Positions 6,929-11,965 of a stretch of 11,965 bases of DNA are shown in pieces. The notes beneath the pieces are model-generated. The model saw only the letters and a program-made list of their open reading frames with translations. It had not been told where the DNA came from and did not search any database. This DNA is from an uncultured bacterium (GTDB lineage Bacteria > Actinomycetota > Coriobacteriia > Coriobacteriales > Coriobacteriaceae): the NCBI GenBank assembly GCA_905215815.1, contig CAJMRN010000058.1, positions 1 to 11,965 on the forward strand. Reading direction: 5' to 3'. Every line of letters starts with the position of its first letter. The first letter of the stretch is position 1. Position numbers and translations under genes: made by a program.

Positions 6929-7660
6929 ATGCTTACCAAACTCCTCTGCGAATTCGGCGCAACGGCCCTCATGATCATCTTTGGCGTGGGCGTGCACTGC
7001 GATACCGTGCTCAAGGGCACTAAGTATCAGGGCTCCGGCCATATGTTTGCCATCACCACCTGGTCTTTTGGCATCTCGGTCTGCCTGTTTGTCTTTGGCG
7101 GCGCCGTGTGCATGAACCCGGCTATGGTGCTTGCCCAGTGCATCGTAGGCCTGGTGCCGTGGAGCAGCTGCATCCCCTTCATGATTGCCGATATGCTCGG
7201 CGGCTTTGTGGGCGCCGTAATTGCTTGGCTTATGTATGCCGATGAGTTCAAGGCTTCCGAGGGCGTCGTCGACCCCATTGCCCAGCGCAACATCTTCTCG
7301 ACCAACCCCACCACCGAGGGTACGAACTATGCCCGTAACTTCTTCTGCGAGGCTATCTGCACCTTTGTGTTCATCAGCGCCATCCTTGCTGCCGCTAGCC
7401 GCGCCGGCGAGAACGTTTTGATGCTCGCTATCTGCGTTGGCCTGATCGTTTGGGCCGTTGGCATGGGCATGGGTGGCATCACCGGCTTCGCCATGAACCA
7501 GGCACGTGACCTTGGTCCTCGCATGGCCTATCAGGTTCTGCCGATTAAGAACAAGGCCGACAACAACTGGAAGTACGGCCTGCTCGTTCCTGGCATCGCT
7601 CCGTTTATCGGTGCCATTGTGGCCGCGCTGTTTGTGCATGGTTTCTTGGGCATGTTCTAG
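6929..7660 (+). CDS. larD: MIP-family channel, LarD-like (lactate/glycerol)
   Basis: Integral membrane channel of the aquaporin/aquaglyceroporin family, 243 residues with about six hydrophobic segments. In Lactiplantibacillus plantarum the lar operon includes larD, a lactic acid channel of this family. The position directly after larA supports the same role here, probably moving undissociated lactic acid. The first half has the NPA box at residues 63-65 (CMNPAMV). The second half has NQA at 190-192 (AMNQARDLGPR) where NPA is usual, while Arg193 of the selectivity filter and the DLGPR tail are kept. The start follows AAGG at 6920-6923 and matches the short N-terminus of the family. The substrate is inferred from context; a plain glycerol facilitator remains possible. 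Confidence 0.85.
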   Translation: MLTKLLCEFGATALMIIFGVGVHCDTVLKGTKYQGSGHMFAITTWSFGISVCLFVFGGAVCMNPAMVLAQCIVGLVPWSSCIPFMIADMLGGFVGAVIAWLMYADEFKASEGVVDPIAQRNIFSTNPTTEGTNYARNFFCEAICTFVFISAILAAASRAGENVLMLAICVGLIVWAVGMGMGGITGFAMNQARDLGPRMAYQVLPIKNKADNNWKYGLLVPGIAPFIGAIVAALFVHGFLGMF

Positions 7661-7682
7661 CTCGAAGCTACATAGGTTGTTC

Positions 7683-7807
7683 GCCGTCCGCATGGGGTAA
7701 CTTCCCAGCGCGTCCTCGGACATGCAAAAAGGCTCGCTGCGCACTTTGTGCGGCGAGCCTTTTTGCGTCCTGCGGAGTGCGCTGGGAAGTTACCCCATGC
7801 GGACGGC
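7683..7807. terminator. Nested long hairpin, bidirectional terminator
   Basis: Outer arms of 29 nt (7683-7711 and 7779-7807) are perfectly complementary. An inner perfect 14-bp stem (7724-7737 with 7753-7766, GCAAAAAGGCTCGC and its complement) is capped by CGCAC/GTGCG. The inner stem carries an A-tract on the left and a T-tract on the right, so it can end transcription from both sides, which fits its place between convergent larD and tetR. Unpaired bases between the stems, GTCCTCG (7712-7718) and CTGCGGAGTG, match those of the element at 4633-4759, although the arms differ. Confidence 0.85.
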
Positions 7808-7860
7808 TGCGGGGTCTTCGTTGCGTTCGTGCAAGCAACCCAACATATATATCTGAATTT

Positions 7861-7980
7861 GGATGGGAGGGGCTTGTTGCTGGTAGGAGCGTTGGGCTGC
7901 TGTTGACACTTTGGGATGGATTGTGCTTTGGGTTGGGGCGGGGCTTTGAGATGAGGGCGGAACTTTGGGATGAGGGGTTT
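7861..7980 (-). promoter_or_regulatory. G-rich stretch, possible Rho site after tetR
   Basis: By hand count these 120 nt hold about 57 G but only 12 C on the plus strand, so the minus-strand transcript leaving tetR is C-rich and G-poor, the composition typical of Rho-loading sites. GGG runs at 7930, 7935, 7940 and 7955 could also form a G-quadruplex on the plus strand. ACTTTGGGATG occurs twice (7908-7918, 7962-7972). No gene is supported in 7808-7982. Confidence 0.35.
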
Positions 7981-7982
7981 AC

Positions 7983-8522
7983 TTAGTTGAAGAGGGGCAT
8001 TATGGCCGAGAGGTAGTCTTTGGCTACGTCGGACTTATCTGCTTGGAAGTTGTGCCAGGCCCACCATTGGACCATTCCTACGAAGCTTGAGGCTATGTGG
8101 TGTAGTAGGAAGCTGCGGTCCATGGTGCCGGCGGGGCCTGCGGGGTCGACGGGGACGGTTTCGGCTGCTCGTGACATGATGGTCTTGCGGAGACAGTCGG
8201 CGAAGACGCGTGAGCCGGCGCCGGCTACGAGGGCTCGAACGCCCTGGCGGCGCTCCCAGAGGTTGTTGAGGATATGCTCGACCTGCACGAGTGGGTCGTC
8301 GAGGGGCGTACCGTCATCGTCGAGGGCATGGGTGCAGATATCGCACACGAGCTCAGCGAGTAGGTCATCTTTGCTCTTGAAGAGGCCGTAGAACGTGGCC
8401 CGACCCACATGGGCGCGAGCGATGATGTCACCGACGGTGATCTTGCCGTAGTCCTCTTCGCGCAGCAGCTCGGAGAACGCCGTAACGATGGCGGCGCGGC
8501 TTTTTGCCTTGCGGGCATCCAT
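7983..8522 (-). CDS. TetR-family transcriptional regulator
   Basis: Predicted DNA-binding repressor or activator of 179 residues. The N-terminal helix-turn-helix is clear: KITVGDIIARAHVGRATFYG (about residues 27-46) followed by LFKSKDDLL, the standard TetR pattern. The C-terminal ligand and dimer domain is short and tryptophan-containing (VQWWAWHNF near 151-159) and not assignable to a known ligand. The ATG lies only 2 nt after the larC stop and has no good ribosome site, so translation is probably coupled to larC. The reading frame stays open 71 codons further upstream inside larC, but that part does not resemble any protein. As the last gene of a larB-larC unit it is the best local candidate for control of the lar genes; this is inference from position. 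Confidence 0.88.
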   Translation of the reverse strand: MDARKAKSRAAIVTAFSELLREEDYGKITVGDIIARAHVGRATFYGLFKSKDDLLAELVCDICTHALDDDGTPLDDPLVQVEHILNNLWERRQGVRALVAGAGSRVFADCLRKTIMSRAAETVPVDPAGPAGTMDRSFLLHHIASSFVGMVQWWAWHNFQADKSDVAKDYLSAIMPLFN

Positions 8523-8524
8523 GG

Positions 8525-9436
8525 CTAGGCGTCCGCGTGAACGAGCAGGCAGCGGAGCGTACCGGAACAACCCTCGTAGGGGCGCTTGCCGGCGCCGTAG
8601 CCGACGGCTTCGATGCGGTAGCGTGAGGGCAGTTGGTCGGACGTGCGCAGCGCGGTGACGATGGCGGCGCCCGTGGGCGTCACGAGCTCGCCGGCGACCG
8701 GTGCAGGCGTGAGGGCGATATTGCCCGCCTGGCACAGGTTGACGACAGCGGGGACGGGAATGGGCATGAGGCCGTGGGCGCAGCGAATGGTGCCGTGGCC
8801 CTCGGAAAGCGACTCGACCACGATGTCCTCAATACCCAGGTCATCGAGGCAGATGGCGACAGAGCAGACGTCGACGATGGAATCGACGGCGCCTACCTCG
8901 TGGAACATGACGGTCTCGGGCGTTTTGCCGTGGGCCTTGGCCTCGGCGGCGGCGAGCGCGGTAAAGATGGCGAGGGCGCGACGCTTGGCGCCATCGCTTA
9001 GCTGCGAGCCATCGATGATGGCGGTGACGTCCGCCAAAGAACAGTGGTGATGGTGGTGGGCGTGATGATGGCCCTCGTGGCCATGACCGTGGGCCTCATG
9101 GTCATGGCCGTGGCAGTGCTCGTGCTCGCCATGGTCATGATGGTGGTGTTCGTGTTCGTGCATATGCTCGACAGCTGCTTCGTTGCCGTAGAGCCAGGCC
9201 ATATCGTGATCGTGGTTCTCGAGCTCCTCTGCAAGCTGGACATCGAAATCGCAGGCGTCGATGCCGTGCTTGTTTACGCGCGTCACGGCAATCGAAAAGC
9301 CGTCGACCGGCAGCGTGGCGAGCTGCTCGTGCAGATGCTCCTCGCTGGCGCCCAGGTCGAGCAGGGCCGCGACGGTCATATCGCCGCTGATGCCCGAGGT
9401 GCCGTCGATGATAAGCGTATGCTGATGGTTGAACAT
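8525..9436 (-). CDS. larC: LarC N-terminal part (LarC1), nickel-pincer cofactor synthesis
   Basis: LarC is the nickel insertase (cyclometallase) of the lactate racemase cofactor pathway. This 303-residue protein has the DUF111/LarC signatures GTSGISGDM near the N-terminus, FHEVGAVDSIVD, CAHGLMPIPVPA and GELVTPTGAA, and ends ...VGYGAGKRPYEGCSGTLRCLL. Residues 91-131 are extremely His-rich (24 of 41), a likely nickel-holding loop. Full LarC proteins are about 400-420 residues. Here the stop falls just where the C-terminal LarC2 domain, which binds CTP, would begin, and a TetR gene follows 2 nt later. The L. plantarum gene is split as larC1 and larC2 and joined by a ribosomal frameshift, but no LarC2-like sequence follows here in any frame. 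The start has AAGGAG overlapping the larB stop, with a 10-nt gap. Confidence 0.88.
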   Translation of the reverse strand: MFNHQHTLIIDGTSGISGDMTVAALLDLGASEEHLHEQLATLPVDGFSIAVTRVNKHGIDACDFDVQLAEELENHDHDMAWLYGNEAAVEHMHEHEHHHHDHGEHEHCHGHDHEAHGHGHEGHHHAHHHHHCSLADVTAIIDGSQLSDGAKRRALAIFTALAAAEAKAHGKTPETVMFHEVGAVDSIVDVCSVAICLDDLGIEDIVVESLSEGHGTIRCAHGLMPIPVPAVVNLCQAGNIALTPAPVAGELVTPTGAAIVTALRTSDQLPSRYRIEAVGYGAGKRPYEGCSGTLRCLLVHADA

Positions 9437-9446
9437 GGAATGCTCC

Positions 9447-10229
9447 TTAACGGGCGCGGGGTGTGCCGGCGCTCAGATGATTGATAAGACTTGCCTGGTA
9501 GGCGGCGCCAAAGCCGTTGTCGATATTGACGACCGAAACGCCGCTGGCGCAGGAGTTGAGCATGGCGAGCAGCGCGGCTACGCCACCAAAGCTCGCGCCG
9601 TAGCCCACGCTGGTGGGAACGGCGATGACCGGACAGCTCACCAGACCACCGATAACGCTCGCCAGCGCGCCCTCCATGCCGGCGATGGCGATGACCACCT
9701 GTGCCTGGGCAAGTTCCTCGGCATGCGCGAGCAGGCGGTGCAGGCCGGCGACACCTACGTCGTAGAGGCGGTCGACCTCGTTGCCATAGAATTCGGCCGT
9801 CAATGCGGCTTCCTCGGCGACGAGCAGGTCGCTCGTCCCGGCACAGGCAACAACGATGCGTCCGTTGCCGGTAGGGGAGGGCTTGCCGCCCACGAGGGCG
9901 AGCTGTGCGTCCGGGACATATCCCAGGTCGATGCCGTTGTCGAGGAGCTCCGAGGTGCGGGCTGCCTTTTCGGCGTCCAGGCGCGTGACCAGGATGCGCT
10001 CCTGGCCGGCATCGCGCAGCGCTTCGATAATGGCGGCAATCTGCTCGGCGGTTTTACCGGCACCGTAGACAACCTCGCCGGCTCCCTGGCGCACCCCGCG
10101 CGAAAGATCGAGCTGTGCAAAACCCAGATCGGCGGTTGGCGCCGTCTGGATACGCGTGAGGGCGACGGCTGGGGTGACTGCTCCGCCAGCAACATCGCTC
10201 AGCAACTGCTCAAGATCTCGCTTATCCAT
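9447..10229 (-). CDS. larB: LarB, nickel-pincer cofactor synthesis carboxylase/hydrolase
   Basis: First enzyme of the pathway: it carboxylates the pyridinium ring of nicotinic acid adenine dinucleotide and cleaves its phosphoanhydride, giving the precursor that LarE and LarC later modify. The 260-residue product has an N-terminal family region with GEVVYGAGKTAEQ (residues 51-63) and a C-terminal PurE-like domain with AGMEGAL (183-189; Glu186 is in the family's catalytic position), VPTSVGYGASFGG (204-216) and VVNIDNGFGAA. ATG 10229 is chosen because AAGGGA lies 7 nt upstream and the protein then begins MDKRDLEQLL; an upstream start at 10262 would lack this. It is the first gene of a larB-larC-tetR unit transcribed leftward. 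Confidence 0.93.
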   Translation of the reverse strand: MDKRDLEQLLSDVAGGAVTPAVALTRIQTAPTADLGFAQLDLSRGVRQGAGEVVYGAGKTAEQIAAIIEALRDAGQERILVTRLDAEKAARTSELLDNGIDLGYVPDAQLALVGGKPSPTGNGRIVVACAGTSDLLVAEEAALTAEFYGNEVDRLYDVGVAGLHRLLAHAEELAQAQVVIAIAGMEGALASVIGGLVSCPVIAVPTSVGYGASFGGVAALLAMLNSCASGVSVVNIDNGFGAAYQASLINHLSAGTPRAR

Positions 10230-10274
10230 ATATGTTCCCTTCGACGGCGCAAAGTCTAGCACTCAAAGGGTACG

Positions 10275-10306
10275 TTCCCGAACACTAAGACAAAATTGTT
10301 CGGAAA
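10275..10306. promoter_or_regulatory. Inverted repeat before larB, possible operator
   Basis: TTCCCGAACA (10275-10284) and TGTTCGGAAA (10297-10306) are inverted copies with one mismatch and a 12-nt spacer. On the minus strand a possible -10, TATAGT (10311-10306), abuts the repeat, so a bound protein would sit over the transcription start of larB. In RNA the same bases could form a 10-bp hairpin, which makes a weak serB terminator the alternative; no T-tract follows. Confidence 0.45.
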
Positions 10307-10343
10307 CTATAGGACAGACTGATTCAATTGTTAGACGGATCGG

Positions 10344-10979
10344 CTAGTCGCGCAGGATGATGTCCATGGCGAGCATCAGGTTGCGCTCGTCGATGGCAAA
10401 CGGGGCAGCTTCGCGCGTCTTGGGCTTGGCGCAAAACGCGATGCCCGTGCCCGCGGCCTGAATCATGGGGATGTCGTTGGCGCCGTCGCCGATCGCGACG
10501 GTATGGGCCATATCGACGCCGCACTCAACTGCCCAGTCCAGCAGCTGGATGAGCTTGGACTCCTTGGTCACAATGCCGGCAGCCAACTTACCGGTGAGCT
10601 TGCCGTCCACGACTTCCAGGCGGTTGGCCAGGCAAAAATCGATGCCCGCGGCGGTCACGATTTTGTCGGCGACCTCGTGGAAGCCACCGCTTACCACGCC
10701 GACCTTCCAGCCCTTGCTGTGCGCCGATCGCACAAGCTCCAACGCGCCGGGGGTAAACGTCACGCGCGCAAAGGTGCGTTCGAACACGCTCTCATCCAAG
10801 CCGGCAAGCAGCCCCACGCGCTCCTCGAGCGCCTGCTTAAAGTCAAGCTCGCCGCGCATGGCGCGTTCGGTGATCTGTGCAACTTGCTCGCCCACGCCGG
10901 CCTCCTCGCCCAACAGGTCGATGACCTCCTGGTTGATGAGCGTGGAGTCGATATCCATAACGATGAGGCGTGCAGTCAT
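10344..10979 (-). CDS. serB: Phosphoserine phosphatase
   Basis: HAD-superfamily enzyme that removes phosphate from O-phosphoserine, the last step of serine synthesis. At 211 residues it is the minimal form, without the N-terminal extension of the Escherichia coli enzyme. HAD motif I is MDIDSTLI with Asp9 as nucleophile and Asp11 as general acid/base; motif II is VVSGGF (Ser97); motif III Lys is in TKESK (Lys142); motif IV is GDGANDIPM (Asp165, Asp169). The helical cap between motifs I and II (QEVIDLLGEEAGVG... to ARVTFTPGA) has the SerB pattern. ATG 10979 is preceded by AAAGG and gives the usual start directly before motif I; the frame extends 15 codons further but without support. It lies upstream of larB on the same strand, 114 nt apart, so readthrough into larB is possible. 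Confidence 0.94.
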   Translation of the reverse strand: MTARLIVMDIDSTLINQEVIDLLGEEAGVGEQVAQITERAMRGELDFKQALEERVGLLAGLDESVFERTFARVTFTPGALELVRSAHSKGWKVGVVSGGFHEVADKIVTAAGIDFCLANRLEVVDGKLTGKLAAGIVTKESKLIQLLDWAVECGVDMAHTVAIGDGANDIPMIQAAGTGIAFCAKPKTREAAPFAIDERNLMLAMDIILRD

Positions 10980-11146
10980 GGCGGGCCTTTCCGAGTGCAG
11001 TTGTATTGGGGCACATTGTCGCACGCGGCGCGCCTTGGCGACGGCCAGGCCGCGTCAATTGTTTCGTCTCCGTCAAGTCTTTGGGCGAGAACTACTTTTC
11101 CGCGGCACATCGACACAGGTGCGATAAGATAGAACGCCATGTCTGG
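10980..11146. promoter_or_regulatory. Divergent promoter region serB/aspS
   Basis: These bases separate two divergent genes and must hold their promoters. TAAGAT at 11125-11130 is a plausible -10 for aspS, without a clear -35. An imperfect GC-rich inverted repeat lies at about 11021-11057 (ACGCGGC with GCCGCGT, CCTTGGC with GCCAGG). Nothing coding is supported. Confidence 0.35.
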
Positions 11147-11214
11147 CTGCGCGGTTTACGCAGGCTGGGCAAATCTGTACGACGCCGCCCGGAACGACAC
11201 GGGGCGGCACAGAT
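11147..11214 (+). promoter_or_regulatory. Structured leader of aspS
   Basis: Two hairpins precede the ribosome site. A small one pairs CTGCG (11147-11151) with CGCAG (11159-11163). A larger one pairs ATCTGT (11173-11178) with ACAGAT (11209-11214), then, after a 5-nt bulge, GCCGCCC (11184-11190) with GGGCGGC (11202-11208) around an 11-nt loop. The larger one ends 4 nt before AAAGGAGG. It has no T-tract, so it would act on translation or RNA stability if it acts at all. No known RNA class is recognised. Confidence 0.4.
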
Positions 11215-11235
11215 CCATAAAGGAGGATCACTGGT

Positions 11236-11965
11236 ATGAGCCAGACCCGTCCCATCGACGAGCATTCCATGCACACCCGTACCTGCGGCGAGCTTCGCCG
11301 CGAGAACGTGGGCGAAGAGGTCACCCTCACCGGTTGGGTGAGCCGTCGCCGTGACCACGGCGGCCTTATTTTCTGCGACCTTCGTGACCGCGAGGGCATC
11401 ACGCAGCTCACCTTCGACCCCGAGCACTCTGACGGCGACGCATTTAAGATCGCCGAGACCATGCGTCCCGAGTGGCCCATCAAGATCCACGGCGTCGTGC
11501 GCTCCCGTGGCGAGGAGACCACCAACGCCAAGCTCGCGACCGGCGAGATCGAGGTCCTGACCGACCACGCCGAGGTGCTCAACACGTCCGTCACCCCGCC
11601 GTTCCAGATCGAGGACGGCATCGAGACCAGCGAGGACACCCGTCTGCGCTATCGCTATCTGGACCTCCGTCGTCCCGAGATGATGGCCAACCTCAAGCTG
11701 CGCTCCGACTTTACCTTTGCCATTCGCGAGGCGCTGCACAACCGTGAGTTCATGGAGGTCGAGACGCCCTCCCTGTTTAAGTCCACGCCCGAGGGCGCTC
11801 GTGACTTCATCGTTCCCAGCCGTATTCAGCCGGGCAACTTCTACGCCCTGCCGCAGTCCCCGCAGCTCCTGAAGCAGCTGCTTATGGTCGGTGGCGTCGA
11901 GCGCTACTATCAGGTTGCCAAGTGCTTCCGCGACGAGGACCTGCGTGCCGACCGTCAGCCCGAGT
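11236..11965 (+). CDS. aspS: Aspartate--tRNA ligase, N-terminal part (cut by window end)
   Basis: Class II aminoacyl-tRNA synthetase that charges tRNA-Asp. The first 243 residues are present. The N-terminal OB-fold anticodon-binding domain (about 28-112) begins with CGELRRENVGEEVTLTGW and contains SRRRDHGGLIFCDLRDREG. The catalytic domain follows with RYRYLDLRRPEM, GARDFIVPSR, LPQSPQLLKQLLM and the start of motif 2, CFRDEDLRADRQPE, where the window ends. ATG 11236 lies 9 nt after a strong AAAGGAGG (11219-11226). A second in-frame ATG at codon 12 fits the shorter family N-terminus but has no ribosome site. Whether it charges only tRNA-Asp or also tRNA-Asn cannot be told from this part. Confidence 0.95.
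   Translation, partial: MSQTRPIDEHSMHTRTCGELRRENVGEEVTLTGWVSRRRDHGGLIFCDLRDREGITQLTFDPEHSDGDAFKIAETMRPEWPIKIHGVVRSRGEETTNAKLATGEIEVLTDHAEVLNTSVTPPFQIEDGIETSEDTRLRYRYLDLRRPEMMANLKLRSDFTFAIREALHNREFMEVETPSLFKSTPEGARDFIVPSRIQPGNFYALPQSPQLLKQLLMVGGVERYYQVAKCFRDEDLRADRQPE

Noticed and set aside
6887..7744. 285-codon minus-strand frame opposite the MIP gene
   Set aside because: It runs into the terminator hairpin and is antisense to a clear membrane channel gene.
8525..8735. Programmed -1 frameshift joining larC to the downstream frame
   Set aside because: The -1 frame is open, but no X XXY YYZ slippery site was found near the larC stop and the product would be a LarC-TetR fusion, not LarC1-LarC2.
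9044..9484. Plus-strand frame with a strongly hydrophobic start (Met/Val-rich), like a membrane protein
   Set aside because: It is the complement of the histidine codons (CAC and CAT become GTG and ATG) in the larC His-rich loop.
9429..10259. 276-codon plus-strand frame opposite larB
   Set aside because: Antisense to larB, which has clear PurE-like motifs; no ribosome site.
11139..11354. Short frame before aspS with several Asp codons, as a leader peptide
   Set aside because: It has no ribosome site, runs far into aspS in another frame, and is not followed by a terminator.

Overview
The window is GC-rich and fits a chromosome of the Coriobacteriia, most likely a Collinsella-like gut anaerobe. 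This placement is inferred from coding style (GTG and TTG starts, strong GC bias at third codon positions), from the family assortment and from the long intergenic hairpins; no rRNA or other decisive marker is present. All main genes are intact except the last, which runs off the right edge.

Layout: 1-224 holds two long hairpins and a promoter. hisS (histidyl-tRNA synthetase) follows on the plus strand and ends at a terminator. ppc (phosphoenolpyruvate carboxylase) comes next with its own promoter, which carries an inverted repeat. A gene-free stretch of about 1 kb (4610-5600) contains a large nested hairpin, partial copies of it, and a leader with a terminator. On the plus strand come a LarA-family nickel-dependent lactate racemase (5601-6878) and a MIP-family channel of the LarD type (6929-7660). 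A second large nested hairpin lies between convergent units. On the minus strand, larB, larC and a TetR-type regulator are read in that order (10229 down to 7983), preceded by serB (phosphoserine phosphatase). aspS (aspartyl-tRNA synthetase) begins on the plus strand at 11236 and is cut by the window end.

The core of the window is a lactate racemase locus in two convergent arms. One arm holds the enzyme and the channel. The other holds two of the enzymes that build its nickel-pincer cofactor, plus a likely regulator. LarB starts the cofactor from nicotinic acid adenine dinucleotide and LarC handles nickel insertion. LarE (the sulfur-transfer enzyme) is absent from the window. LarC ends exactly where the C-terminal LarC2 domain would normally begin, and the regulator gene starts 2 nt later.

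The most unusual non-coding signal is the pair of long nested hairpins at 4633-4759 and 7683-7807. Their outer and inner stems differ completely in sequence but are perfectly paired, while the unpaired bases between the stems are nearly identical.
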